A stretch of 64,000 nt of DNA from Actinostola sp. cb2023 (lineage: Eukaryota; Cnidaria; Anthozoa; Actiniaria; Actinostolidae): positions 196,501-260,500 of the forward strand of contig JAUJYZ010000272.1 of NCBI GenBank assembly GCA_033675265.1, given 5' to 3'. The first letter of the stretch is position 1; each line of letters opens with the position of its first letter. Of this stretch, positions 19,447 through 30,963 are shown in pieces. The notes under the pieces are model-generated. The model saw only the letters and a program-made list of their open reading frames with translations, was not told the DNA's origin and did no database searches. The position numbers and the translations under genes are program-made.

Positions 19447-19640
19447 ACAAGCATCAAGAGTTCCAGACTTTCGGCACGCACGCAATGCATTATGAGATTA
19501 TTACAATGGAAAAGTGAGCACCAATTCTAGACACAGGGAGCCCAAGCTATGTTTTTGCTCACTTGGTGCTCACTTTTCCTTTGTAATAATCTCATTATGC
19601 ATTGTGCGCGTACCGGAAGTCTGGAACTCTTGATGCTTGT
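19447..19640. repeat. Foldback MITE
   Basis: ACAAGCATCAAGAGTTCCAG, then ACTT, is mirrored by AGTCTGGAACTCTTGATGCT, then TGT. The inner arms are ATTATGAGATTATTACAATG and GTAATAATCTCATTATGCAT. Confidence 0.9.
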
Positions 19641-19904
19641 AACCAGTAAGAATAAGATTTGTTCTAACTGCTGTAATGTTACCTTGTTGCATATCGCCAT
19701 AGCAAGTTCCATTGTTCTTTTATTGCTTTTCTTTCTGTAGTCATTATGGAATGGCATCGAAAGAAATTTAAACTCCACATTAAGCTTTTTGCGACCGCCT
19801 ATTACAAAGAAAAACAACATTGTCAAATTGATTTGTTGAGGCCATTGTTCAGTGTTTGCTATTGTTGTTATTATTGTTGTAGTTGTTGATTCTAGTTGTA
19901 TATA

Positions 19905-20262
19905 GGGGGTAGAATATAGGGGGTAGGGGGTAGAGGGGTATGGGGGTATGGGGGTAGATGGTAGGGGTTAGAGGGTAGAGGGGTATGGGGGTATGGGGGT
20001 AGAGGGTAGGAGGTAGGAGGTAGGAGGAGGTAGGAGGTAGGAGGTAGGAGGTAGGAGGTAGGAGGTAGGAGGTAGGAGGTAGGAGGTAGGAGGTAGGAGG
20101 TAGGAGGTAGGAGGTAGGAGGTAGGAGGTAGGAGGTAGGAGGTAGGAGGTAGGAGGTAGGAGGTAGGACTGAGGTAGGAGGTAGGAGGTAGGAGGTAGGA
20201 GGTAGGAGGTAGGAGGTAGGGGTAAGGGGTAGGGAGTAGGGGATAGGGGGTACGTAGGGGTA
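19905..20262. repeat. G-rich GGAGGTA heptamer array
   Basis: About 30 copies of GGAGGTA plus flanking GGGGTA variants, with G only on the plus strand. It is a strong candidate for G-quadruplex formation. It lies in the intron just after exon 3, on the non-template side of the nematocyst gene's RNA (which would be C-rich). Confidence 0.95.
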
Positions 20263-20275
20263 GGGGGTGTCTTAC

Positions 20276-20335
20276 ATGATCCTGATAATCCAGATGTTCC
20301 TGTAGGAGTAGCTCGGGCAGTGGTTGGTCGTGCTC
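20276..20335 (-). CDS. Candidate nematocyst protein: exon 3 (tentative)
   Basis: The acceptor is TGTGGTGTGTTAATAG and the donor is GTAAGACA, 60 bases. In phase with exon 2 it reads ARPTTARATPTGTSGLSGS, a low-complexity Thr/Ser/Pro segment. All three frames are open, so the frame rests only on exon 2's phase. Its one trailing base does not fit exon 4 as drawn. Confidence 0.45.
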
Positions 20336-20339
20336 CTAT

Positions 20340-21070
20340 TAACACACCACAATAGTGGAAATATCACTTTTTAACTGAGTAAACTATTTATTACACATTA
20401 AGCATTGATATCAGTGTGATAAAGCCGTGAATAAAATTCATATCCGTGAAATGATGCGATATTACTTCATGGGTCGTATTGTCCAATCATATTCCTCGTT
20501 AGATATTGCTCTGGCCAATCAGAATCATTGTTATATTTCGATCATGACGCGCGGGCGCGTTTGATTTCCCGCCTTTTTCCATCGAGCTGAGGACGAAGTG
20601 AATCGGCTTCATGTTCGATATTTGTACCTATTTCAAAATATATGTATGGTTTTCTTGAAGAAAATGAGAGCAAAAACACTACTCGGAAGATCAACCAAGA
20701 CGTAAAGTAGTCGATGGACATATCATATTTTGAAATATTTTATTTTAAAATATTTTATTTGGAAATGGTTAATTTGGGAAAAAATTATTTCCCCCTGATT
20801 TGGACATATTTTATTTGAATTTGTTTATTTGAAAAAATATATATTTGGAACATTTTTATTTACTTCCTTTTTAATTTTTTTTTTTTTAATTTTTGAAGTT
20901 GCAAAAACGTTTTGTCGTGAATCTTAGAAATGCATACAATTTTGTTTTGCTATGTCACATTGTTGACGCATGCGCACACACAGAGTATGGAGGACTTGAG
21001 AAGAAACCGGCAGACGAAACTTACATCTCAGAATGAAAAGATATTAAAAATTGTGAAGTTACAGTTAGGT
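20340..21070. other. Intron sequence, no exon seen
   Basis: AT-rich, with a patch of imperfect TATTTTATTTGGAAA repeats (20725-20870). Nothing coding is recognised. Confidence 0.5.
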
Positions 21071-21074
21071 AACA

Positions 21075-21339
21075 TAATAATAAGGATATAGGTGTTGTCT
21101 CTGACTTGAGTTTATTTTCAAAAAAATATTTTTTTTAATTCCATCACACTGAAGAAGGTCTCTGGTCAGAGACCGAAACATCTGTTTGAACAATATTTTG
21201 TTCAATATAATAATAATAATAATAATAAGTTTTATTTTTATAGCGCTAATTCCGTAAAGTCCATTAGCGCTTTACAAGTAATTATAATTACTGGGATCAA
21301 TAAACTCAAGTCAGAGACAACACCTATATCTTTATTATG
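21075..21339. mobile_element. Inverted-repeat element abutting exon 2
   Basis: CATAATAATAAGGATATAGG, then TGTTGTCTCTGACTTGAGTT, is mirrored by AACTCAAGTCAGAGACAACA, then CCTATATCTTTATTATG. The middle carries a palindrome GGTCTCTGGTCAGAGACC followed by GAAACATCTG. Its right end lies about 38 bp from the splice donor of exon 2. Confidence 0.85.
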
Positions 21340-21376
21340 ACTTTAACTAAACCAGCTGAGAAACCAGGCTTTTTAC

Positions 21377-21982
21377 CTGCGGCTGCTGCAGCTGCTGCGG
21401 CTGCTTTTGCTATGGAGCTAGGCTTCTTCCCTGCTGCTGCGGCCTTGGCAGCTGCTGCTGCTGCTGCTTTGGCTGCGGCGGCGACGGCTGCTGCTGTGGA
21501 ACCGGGCTTCTTGGCGGCGGCTGCGGCTGCGGCTGCTGCGGCTGCGGCTGAACTGGGCTTTTTGGCTGCTGCTGCTGCAGCTGCTGCGGCTGCTTTTGCT
21601 ATGGAGCTAGGCTTCTTCCCTGCTGCTGCGGCTTTGGCTGCTGCTGCTGCTGCTGCTTTGGCTGCGGCGGCGGCAGCTGCTGCTGTGGAACCGGGCTTTT
21701 TGGCGGCAGCGGCGGCTGCGGCAGCGGCTGCAGAGGAACTTGTTCCAGGAACTTTCGACAAATGAGCCGCTGACCGAGATGCTGCAGACGCAGCTGCATG
21801 TGCTGCCAACTTGGAATGCGTCGCCGCTTTGGCAGCAGCATCCGCGGCCTTTTTGGCTGCGAGGAGAGCTTGAGCTGCATATTTACGAGCCTCCACTACC
21901 GCCTTGGCTGCAGACAGAGAGTGTTGTGCTGCCGATATGACCTGGGACGTAGATGCCGGGGCATTCAACCGCTGATGTGGAC
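21377..21982 (-). CDS. Candidate nematocyst protein: exon 2, Ala/Lys silk-like domain
   Basis: The acceptor is CTATTTATTAG and the donor is GTAAAA; 606 bases. It reads PHQRLNAPASTSQVISAAQH, then a mixed helical stretch (AQALLAAKKAADAAAKA), and then two internal repeats of about 70 residues. The repeats are built of poly-Ala blocks (7-12 Ala) joined by GKKPSSIAK and KKPGST linkers. There is no cysteine. Poly-Ala blocks with Gly/Pro/Ser spacers resemble silk crystalline blocks. Following a signal peptide and preceding a cysteine knot, the layout recalls the elastomeric nematocyst protein cnidoin, but I see no specific sequence match. An H1-like reading is excluded by the secretory signal and late cysteines. 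Confidence 0.72.
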
Positions 21983-21999
21983 CTAATAAATAGATCAAG

Positions 22000-22515
22000 C
22001 TGGTTTAGCAGACTGAACGTAGGACGGACCTGGATCAACGCTATATGATCATAGAATATCAAGAGAACAGGGACCGCGGAGCGAGTTTCATATTGGGAAG
22101 GGGGCTGTTCTTCAAAGCCTTCAAAACACCTGAAAATGGCTAAACTTTTGTAGAAAATATATGCGGGAAACTGACTTTCTTTTATTGAGGGGACTGATGT
22201 CCCTTTGGCCCCAACTCCGCGGTCCCTTGCCATGGAGGAAGAGAACACTATATACTTATCCTGACTACTATAATCATAATGATCCCGCTCTTCTTATCAG
22301 AATCTGAATCTCATGGGGATTTTTTCTCCTCCTTTATTTCTAGGGCTAACGCTCAGAAGAATTGCTTCCTGGGTAACTTTAGTCTAACTATGACTATATA
22401 TTACCTCGATTGTAGTTCCAGTTGTCTAAATCCCGATAAAGCTCTTCTTCAGAATCTCCAATATAATCATAACCTAGAACATCAATGCACGAAATACACG
22501 GTCAGTCAGTGATGA
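22000..22515. other. Start of intron 1, no exon seen
   Basis: A short imperfect hairpin (AGGGACCGCGGAG at 22069 with CTCCGCGGTCCCT at 22215) is the only structure found here. Confidence 0.5.
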
Positions 22516-22519
22516 CTTG

Positions 22520-25500
22520 TGAAATGACACTAATAGATTGATGGATAGATGGATGGATAGTCGACTGATGGATGGATTGATGGATTGATGGATGGATTGA
22601 TTGCATGTTGATTGATGGATGGATGGATTGAAGGATTGATGGATTGATGGATGGATTGATAGATGGATTGATGGATTGATAGATTGATGGATTGATGGAT
22701 TGATGGATGGATGGATTGATGGATTGATGGATTGATGGATTGATGGTTTGATGGATTGATGGATGGATGGATTGATGGATGGATTGATGGATTGATGGAT
22801 TGAAGGATTGATGGATTGATGGATTGATGGATTGATGGATTGATGGATGGATGGATGGATGGATGGATTGATGGATTGATGGATTGATGGATTGATGGAT
22901 TGATGGATTGATGGATTGATGGATTGATGGATGATGGATGGATGGATGGATGGATGGATGGATGGATTGATGGATTGATGGATTGATGGATTGATGGATT
23001 GATGGATGGATGGATGGATGGATGGATGGATGGATGGATGGATGGATGGATGGATGGATGGATGGATGGATGGATGGATGGATGGATGGATGGATGGATG
23101 GATGGATGGATGGATTGATGGATTGATGGATTGATGGATTGATGGATTGATGGATTGATGATTGATGGATTGATGGATTGATGGATTGATGGATTGATGG
23201 ATTGATGGATCGATGGATCGATGGATTGATGGATGGATTGATAGATTGATGGATGGATGGATTGATGGATGGATTGATAGATTGATGGATGGATGGATTG
23301 ATGGATTGATGGATTGATGGATCGATGGATCGATGGATTGATGGATGGATTGATAGATTGATGGATGGATGGATTGATGGATGGATGGATGGATGGATGA
23401 TGGATGGATGGATGGATGGATGGATGGATGGGATGATGGATTGATGGATTGATGGATGGATGGATGGATTGATGGATGGATTGATTGATGGACTGGATGG
23501 ATTGCTGGATTGATTGATGGATGGATTGATGGATTGATGGATTGATGGATGGATTGATAGATTGATGGATGGATGGATTGATGGATGGATTGATAGATTG
23601 ATGGATGGATGGATGGATGGATGGATTGATGGATTGATGGATTGATGGATTGATGGATTGATGGATTGATGGATTGATGGATGATGGATGGATGGATGGA
23701 TGGATTGATGGATTGATGGATTGATGGATTGATGGATTGATGGATTGATGGATTGATGGATTGATGGATTGATGGATTGATGGATTGATGGATGGATGGA
23801 TGGATTGATGGATTGATGGATCGATGGATCGATGTATTGATGGATGGATTGATAGATTGATGGATGGATGGATTGATGGATGGATTGATAGATTGATGGA
23901 TGGATGGATTGATGGATTGATGGATGGATGGATTGATGGATGGATTGATTGATGGACTGGATGGATTGCTGGATTGATTGATGGATGGATTGATTGATGG
24001 ATGGATGGATTGATGGATTGATGGATGGATGGATGATGGATGGATGGATTGATGGATGGATGGATTGATGGATGGATGGATTGATTGATGGATTGATAGA
24101 TTGATGGATGGATGGATTGATGGATTGATGGATTGATGGATGGATGGATGGATGGATTGATGGATGGATTGATGGATGGATGGATTGATGGATTGATGGA
24201 TGGATGGATGGATTGATGGATGGATGGATGGATGGATGGATTAATGGATTGGTGGATTGATGGACTGGATGGATCGATGGATTAATGGATTGATGGATTG
24301 ATGGATGGATGGATTGATGGATTGATGGATTAATGGATTGATGGGTAGATTAATTGATGGATGGATGGGTAGATTAATTAATGGATTAATGGATGGATGG
24401 ATTGATGGATTGATGGATTGATGGATTGATGGATTGATGGATTGATGGATTGATGGATTGATGGATTGATGGATTGATGGATTGATGGATTGATGGATTG
24501 ATGGATTGATGGATTGATGGATTGGTGGATTGATGGACTGGATGGATTGATGGATTGATGGATTGATGGATTGATGGATTGATGGATTGATGGATTGGTG
24601 GATTGATGGACTGGATATGGATTGATGGATTGATGGATTGATGGATTGATGGATGGATGGATTGATGGATTGATGGATTGATGGATTGATGGATTGATGG
24701 ATTGATGGATGGATGGATGGATGGATTGATGGATTGATGGATTGATGGATGGATGGATTGATGGATTGATGGATTAATGGATTGATGGATTGATGGATTG
24801 ATGGATTGATGGATTGATGGATTGATGGATTGATGGATTGGTGGATTGATGGACTGGATGGATCGATGGATTAATGGATTGATGGATTGATGGATTGATG
24901 GATTGATGGATTGATGGATTGATGGATTGATGGATTAATGGATTAATGGATTGATGGATTGATGGATTAATGGATTCATGGGTAGATTAATTTGTGGATG
25001 GATGGGTAGATTAATTGATGGATTGATGGATTGATGGATTGATGGATTGATGGATTGATGGATTGATGGATTGATGGATTGATGGATTGATGGATTGATG
25101 GATTGATGGATTGATGGATTGATGGATTGATGGATTAATGGATTAATGGATTGATGGATTGATGGATTAATGGATTGATGGGTAGATTAATTGATGGATG
25201 GATGGGTAGATTAATTGATGGATTGATGGATTGATGGATTGATGGATTGATGGACTGGATGGACTGGTGGATTGATGGATTGATGGATTGATGGATTGGT
25301 GGATTGATGGACTGGATGGATCGATGGATTAATGGATTGATGGATTGATGGATTGATGGATTGATGGATTGATGGATTGATGGATTGATGGATTAATGGA
25401 TTGATGGATTGATGGATTAATGGATTGATGGGTAGATTAATTGATGGATGGATGGGTAGATTAATTGATGGATTGATGGATTGATGGATTGATGGATTGA

Positions 25501-25795
25501 TGGATTGATGGATTGATGGACTGGATGGATTAATGGGTAGATTAATTGATGGATTGATGGATGGATTGATTGATGGACTGGATGGATTGGTGGATTGATG
25601 GACTGGATGGATTGGTGGATTGATGGACTGGATGGATTGATGGATTGATGGATTGATGGATTGATGGATTGATGGATTGATGGATTGATGGATTGATGGA
25701 TTGATGGATTGATGGATTGATGGATTGATGGATTGATGGATTGATGGATTGATGGATTGATGGATTGATGGATTGATGGATTGATGGATTGTATG
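22520..25795. repeat. 3.3-kb GATGGATT / GATG satellite filling intron 1
   Basis: The array mixes the 8-mer GATGGATT with pure GATG stretches. Higher-order blocks recur, marked by GATGGACTGGATGGATCGAT and by ATGGGTAGATTAATTGATGG (near 24340, 24985, 25170, 25430 and 25530). It occupies most of the first intron of the nematocyst-protein gene. Confidence 0.97.
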
Positions 25796-25827
25796 CTATA
25801 TAGAAAGAGCTGACCCCTCCTTCTTAC

Positions 25828-25879
25828 CTTTCACAATGCTCTGCGATGCCGCAAGCAACAACAAACACGTGATCCACAT
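25828..25879 (-). CDS. Candidate nematocyst protein: exon 1, signal peptide
   Basis: It starts at ATG 25879 and reads [17 protein letters not shown], then one base and the donor GTAAGAAG. This is a classic short signal peptide: hydrophobic core with small residues before the likely cleavage site. An acceptor-like TTATTTTCAG lies three bases before the ATG, so a non-coding exon may precede it. The trailing G pairs with GT of exon 2 to make Gly, so phase supports the join across the 3.8-kb satellite-filled intron. The complete product would be about 425 residues. Confidence 0.72.
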
Positions 25880-25899
25880 GGTCTGAAAATAAGTCACGT

Positions 25900-27281
25900 G
25901 TTCTCCATTTACTACGTTATTATTCTATTATATGCTCGTCGATAAACCGAATATTTCAGTGTCGTCATATTGACAGCAATTGAGTGCAAATAACAGATGT
26001 TGACTACAGTATTTCAATAGCAAAATGAAATACAGTACATTACCAGGGGAAAATTACTCATCAATAAAGCTTGCATGACAAGATGTATAAAGGGGAGTCG
26101 TTTTATATGCGTGCCGAAACCTACGGTACCGTGACACTCAAATGGCTTCCTTTCTGAACCAGTCAAAAAGCGTGCAGATGCATCTCAGTCATCCAATCAA
26201 ACTCTTTGAATACGGCACGGCATGGTACCGTAACTTATACGAAAACGACTCTATGGTAACAATTAACGGTATCAATATACTGTCAATTTGTCGTGTTGAT
26301 CAGTGATGGAGCAGGTACATGCATATATTATGGTTGTGATTAAACTACAAATTACCAACCAACTATTAAACTTCACCTAGAAATTCGTGTTCACTAGAAA
26401 TAAGTGTCTTGTTTGAAGCAAACGCAATGTTAAATCAAGCTAAATCACTTTCTCTGACAATTTCCAGCAAATTTATCGAATTTTCTCCGTTCTTTTTGGA
26501 TTAACACTAGCGTCATTCGTAACTCATATTTATCGATATTTCGCCCTTTTTTTTCGTACAAAACTTTCGACCAGTAGCTTATAGATGACAATGTACTAAG
26601 AAAGACATACGGCAAACACTTTGAGCTCGTAAGAACGTATACACCATCGATAATTTACTGACCTTTTGATGCCAAAAGTACGAAGATCGCGATTGTTGTT
26701 TTTTACGGTGGTTATTTTACCTGTAAGATGTTTTGATTTCTAACCGAAAGAAATAAATAAAGCAGAAAATCGTCCAGTCACAAGTAAACCAATAACCGTA
26801 AAAATATGTAAACAAAAAGTAAGCGAATGTTGCGACTCGGACGATGAGGAACGAAATATAGGAAATTAAGAAGGGATCGGAATGGAAGACGGGAATGTAA
26901 AATAATAAGAGATGAAAGGAAGGCTTAAGCGTATAAATGCGCAATAAAGGGAGAGATGGAATATAAGAAATAAAATAAAAATATCTCTATAATATGTGTG
27001 ACGCTTTCGTGTCACAAAATCATTTATTTTGACCGCTGCGCCTGCGATCAATACAGTCCGCGGTTTCCTTAATAAACGTATTTACAACAGGACGACGGCG
27101 TGTTTGTTGTGGTTTTTACTCATTTGAATCGTCTTTTCTTTTCTTTTCCAATGGAACTATGGTTATATACTGAATGTACTATCAATGAAACTTGATGTTC
27201 AGTGGATCTTGAGCTGCGATTGATGTGAAGTCAATTTCGTGAAGTTTTGACTTTTGGAAACAAACCACAAACGCAGCTGAA
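25900..27281. promoter_or_regulatory. Divergent intergenic region between nematocyst-protein and GAS2-like genes
   Basis: The two genes point away from each other with about 1.4 kb between start codons, so promoters of both are expected here. It contains E-box CACGTG words near 25866 and 25895 and a MITE (26095-26252). No clear TATA box was assigned. Confidence 0.45.
26095..26252. mobile_element. MITE with GTCGTTTTCGTA ends, copy 2
   Basis: GAGTCGTTTTATATGCGTG at the left, with CTTATACGAAAACGACTC as its mirror. Its inner block CATTTGAGTGTCACGGTA / GGTACCGTGACACTCAAATG is shared with 12334-12495 in inverted order. Confidence 0.8.
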
Positions 27282-27863
27282 ATGAACAACAACGACGATG
27301 CAGACGATCTCAGTTTGGCTGAAAAAGCCGCTGCTTCAGAGAGATTTTACAACGATTTAGATCCTTTGAAAGAAGACCTGTCTGAATGGCTCTGCAGGGT
27401 GTTGCAAGTCGATATTACCCCAGATAGGCTACTTGATTGCCTTGATAACGGTTTACTCGTCTGTAAATTAGCCGAGATCGTGCAGAAAGCAGGCGAAGAT
27501 TACAACAAGTCGGGCAAAACTGGCCCATCTTTTCCGCCTTTTACAGTGAAATACCACAAGAATGCTAAAAGCCAAACGTTCTTAGCAAGAGACAACACGG
27601 CCAATTTTCTACAATGGTGCAAAGAGATGGGAGTACAGGAATCTGTCATGTTTGAGTCGGATGGTCTTGTACTTCACAAACAGCCAAGAGAGGTTGTATT
27701 GTGTCTGCTGGACGTAGCACGAATCGCTGCTAAGGTAGGAATTGAGCCACCAAATTTGATTAAATTGGAGAACGAGATTGATAAAGAAATAGCTGATGAT
27801 GGTAAGAAAGAATTGGTAAAACCAAAGAAGAAGACATCGAAAGCTTTGAAAATTGACTCTGAG
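27282..27863 (+). CDS. GAS2-like: GAS2-like protein: exon 1, calponin-homology domain
   Basis: It starts at ATG 27282 and has 194 codons, ending in phase 0 at donor GAG|GTGAGA. The N-terminus is acidic (MNNNDDADDLSLAEKAA). Residues about 35-165 form a type-3 calponin-homology domain: LSEWLCRVLQVDI, LLDCLDNGLLVCKLAE, FLARDNTANFLQWCKEMGV, FESDGLVLHKQPREVVLCLL. ARDNTANFL-WC and FES-GLVLHK-PR-V are hallmarks of the GAS2 family, which links actin filaments to microtubules. A basic tail (KPKKKTSKALK) leads to the GAR exons. It is cytoplasmic and cytoskeletal. Confidence 0.95.
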
Positions 27864-27963
27864 GTGAGATAATAATTTAATAATAAGCTTAATAATAATA
27901 ATAGTAATAAGTTAATAACATTATTTAAGTGTCAGAATATTTAGCATTTCTGTGGACACTAAA

Positions 27964-28058
27964 TCCATCCATCCATCCATCCATCCATCCATCCATCCAT
28001 CCATCCATCCATCCATCCATCCATCCATCCATCCATCCATCCATCCATCCATCCATCC

Positions 28059-28111
<53 letters not shown>
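27964..28111. repeat. (CCAT)n then (CTAT)n microsatellite
   Basis: A clean switch from CCAT to CTAT units in intron 1 of the GAS2-like gene. Ile-His-Pro-Ser frames are artefacts. Confidence 0.97.
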
Positions 28112-28793
28112 GTAATTCCCCTCATATAGAGTGATGTAATTTAGATTACTTATCACTCACCTATTGTTCATATATTGTTGTTGCAATTATCAATATTACA
28201 GCTATTTTACATATAATATACATGTATAATATATTAGTACTACTAAGTGTACTAACTATCAAACCAGTAGTCAGTACTGGCAGTATTTAAAATACAATAA
28301 TACAAAATTTTATACTAAGTATATACAATGTACATCTTTTAATGACTTCTCATGAATCCAAGCATTTAGCCACAATAACACATTCATTTTACTTCTACCA
28401 CACACAGAGATATGATATTGTGATATTGTGGTTCACCATGCTATTCAAATGCTGTATTTAAATACATCCATTACTTTTAGAATTTTACAAACTCAAACAA
28501 TTTGGAGGTTTTTATTATATATGCCATGTGGATTTCTGCTGACCATTGTAAGGCTATTACACCATCATTAACCTATATATTGTTACTAGTAAAAGACTAT
28601 AAACCTCATTTTCCAAAAGGTTTGTCAATGAGCCAAAGTTGGTCAGTTGGGAACCCACAAATGTAAATCAGTATTGTTGCTATTTTTGTTTTTGCATTAA
28701 GCCTTTTATTTAGATAGAAAGATGATCTTAGTGAAATAAAATAACCTAAACAGTAAGTATTTGGGAAACAAACCCAGAATATCTGATACTTTA

Positions 28794-29009
28794 CAGTGAG
28801 GACACACTAACCGGGACCACTTGAGCAAAACTGACCAATCAGATTACACCTGAAAATAATCACATTCCAACAAAAGTTGTCTTGGCCAATCAGCATTATA
28901 GTCATAATGATTATTGGCGCAGATGACTTTTGTTGGAATGTGATTATTTTCAGGTGTAATCTGATTGGTCAGTTTTGCTCAAGTGGTCCCGGTTAGTGTG
29001 TCCTCACTG
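28794..29009. mobile_element. Near-perfect palindromic MITE, TA target duplication
   Basis: CAGTGAGGACACACTAACCG, then GGACCACTTGAGCAAAACTG, is mirrored exactly at the other end, flanked by TA. The arms are about 85 bp with a loop of about 45 bp. CAGTG ends with TA point to the Tc1/mariner/pogo group. Confidence 0.92.
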
Positions 29010-29011
29010 TA

Positions 29012-29075
29012 ATAATGGGATTTGGACCCATATGACCTCTGCGATACTAAATGTAGTTCAATGCCCTAACCATTA
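29012..29075 (-). mobile_element. tRNA-derived SINE fragment
   Basis: The minus strand reads GGTTAGGGCATTGAACTACA, then GGTCATATGGGTCCAAATCC. The B box is GGGTCCAAATCCC. It directly abuts the MITE at 28794-29009. Confidence 0.5.
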
Positions 29076-29944
29076 TAATAATCAATAATAATAAATCAAT
29101 AATAATAATACCATTTACTGAGCTATCAAGTTTATTCACACAGTCACATATTTAACAAAAATGACAAAAAATTACAACAAAAGTTAGTAATTAAAATATA
29201 TATAATTAAGGTATTTACAAACATTGTTGTAAAGTTCTATAAAGCAAGAGATTAATGTGTGTGTGGCTGTTGAAGTAGTGTAAGCTTCTGAGTCAAACAG
29301 CCACCTACGTCATACAAATATACTAGTGAACTGACCAAGAGGAGTGTAGTCGTATGTTATACAATATAATATAGTTGTTATGCATGTGCACAAATGAAGT
29401 CCATGAAAGGAGAAGCTAATATTAATAGAAGAGAGAAGCCATAATATCAGGTCAATAGACTAGTGAGTTCGGTCGGTTATATCCTACTCTTTTATTTGCC
29501 AAAAATTAAAACTCTTTGATACAGACTGCAGGAAGGCTATATTCTTTCAAACTGATTATGTAGGCCCACCAATGATGATCTTGGTACTTTGCTTGAAATG
29601 CATGATGGGACATACATGTATGGTGGGAACAAGCAACAGGGGGTAGTACTCCTGTCTTAAAATTGTGTCAGTATTGGCTAATGAGATAATCTGGCAGGTA
29701 GTCCCTCCAGACATTTACATGAAGAATATTCGTTGCAGGAACATAACTTTGTCCCTGCAACATCTAACCTGAGTTTTGCCCAGTCCACTTCTCCCCCTCC
29801 TATCCCCCCTTTGGGCCTGAAACTCAGGTTATGCAACATCACACTTGTTTCATGGTATTGGGGGTCAATGTTGCAAGGAGAAAATGAAGAAACTTTTAAA
29901 AATTATGAATGTTCTCTCATGAGAACAAGAAAATCATGAAAGCT

Positions 29945-30178
29945 ATGACCAAAAGGAATTCTGGGAAATTAAAACTCTCAAACAACACTGTCAAATCATC
30001 GACCTTTTTATCCAGACTTGTAGGATCTTAGTTAAATAGCTATATATTTTCAAAAATATGAGAACATCAGTTGAATATATCATTATCTGTATGTAATGTG
30101 GCTCATGTGAACTGATTTCCCATCCATCCTTGCAGTCTCAGCTTCTATGATTTATGATTTTGAAACCGACAACGATAT
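29945..30178. repeat. Dispersed element, minus orientation
   Basis: AAAGGAATTCTGGGAAATTA, ATCGACCTTTTTATCCAGAC, GATTTCCCATCCATCC and ATGATTTATGATTTTGAAAC mirror 11237-11440. It lies in intron 1 of the GAS2-like gene, upstream of exon 2. Confidence 0.75.
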
Positions 30179-30488
30179 TGCAATTAGCCATATAATAATA
30201 ATAATATTATTATTAATAATAATAATAATTATTAATAATATAAGATCTGCTGACATTTAATTCATTTTATACAATACAAATGTAATAATAATAATAATAA
30301 CCTTTGTTAACGTGTCAAATTACCTAGCTTACACAAGTGTAAACTAATTGAGGACAGGTCTATCTACCTAAAATCTACACCCATACCCAAACCCAAAGCC
30401 CCACCTAATTTCCCCAACCCTTCCCCCCTTATTTAAATTCTATCTGGCGTAGACAAGTCTAAAGCAGACATTGTTGTTTCTGTTCCAG

Positions 30489-30581
30489 GTGGCAAGATTA
30501 GCAGCCAAGTATAATGTAAGAATTGAAAGGATTAAAGAAGGTCGATATATTGTAGAAGGCAAAATCAACATATTTGTGAGG
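30489..30581 (+). CDS. GAS2-like: GAS2-like protein: exon 2, first part of GAR domain
   Basis: The acceptor is TTGTTTCTGTTCCAG and the donor is GTAGGTAC. It has 31 codons in phase 0: VARLAAKYNVRIERIKEGRY, then IVEGKINIFVR. The EGRYIVEGK-IFVR stretch matches the GAS2-related (GAR) microtubule-binding domain pattern EGKYR-GD-IFVR. The CxC zinc-like pair seen in some family members is not evident. Confidence 0.92.
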
Positions 30582-30631
30582 GTAGGTACATCTATGTACT
30601 GAAGCACTACAGCCATTATTGTACAGTCTGT

Positions 30632-30695
30632 AGCATTCTCGTACCCAGAGCCCTTGATTATACCCAATGATGAGAGGGCTCTGGGTATGAGAATG
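30632..30695. repeat. Hairpin in intron 2
   Basis: GCATTCTCGTACCCAGAGCC pairs with GGCTCTGGGTATGAGAATGC. Confidence 0.85.
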
Positions 30696-30822
30696 CAGAT
30701 ACATTGGATGACTGGGTATGAGTGTTATAACCATTGAGATAGCAGTTCTTAAATTTTGTCAATATTATCTCCAATTTAAAAACTGTATAGCCTATCGAAT
30801 GTGCTGGAGAAAGAATGTTGGG

Positions 30823-30963
30823 GGCTTTCTCAGTATATCACCGTCCTGAATCCCTGAAAATTTGAATAACAATAGTTCATATTGTTGTATGCCTCGTTCT
30901 ACAAAGAGTTCTTGATTTGAATAACAAAGGTTTTTCAGGATAGTGATATACTGAGAAAGAGCC
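30823..30963. repeat. Foldback element in intron 2
   Basis: GGCTTTCTCAGTATATCACC pairs with GTGATATACTGAGAAAGAGCC. An inner tier is CCTGAAAATTTGAATAACAA / TTGAATAACAAAGGTTTTTCAGG (imperfect). Confidence 0.75.

Noticed and set aside
21337..21765. Plus-strand Ala-rich frame of 142 codons
   Set aside because: Antisense shadow of the minus-strand Ala/Lys exon (GCN codons read as NGC/Ala-rich on the other strand).
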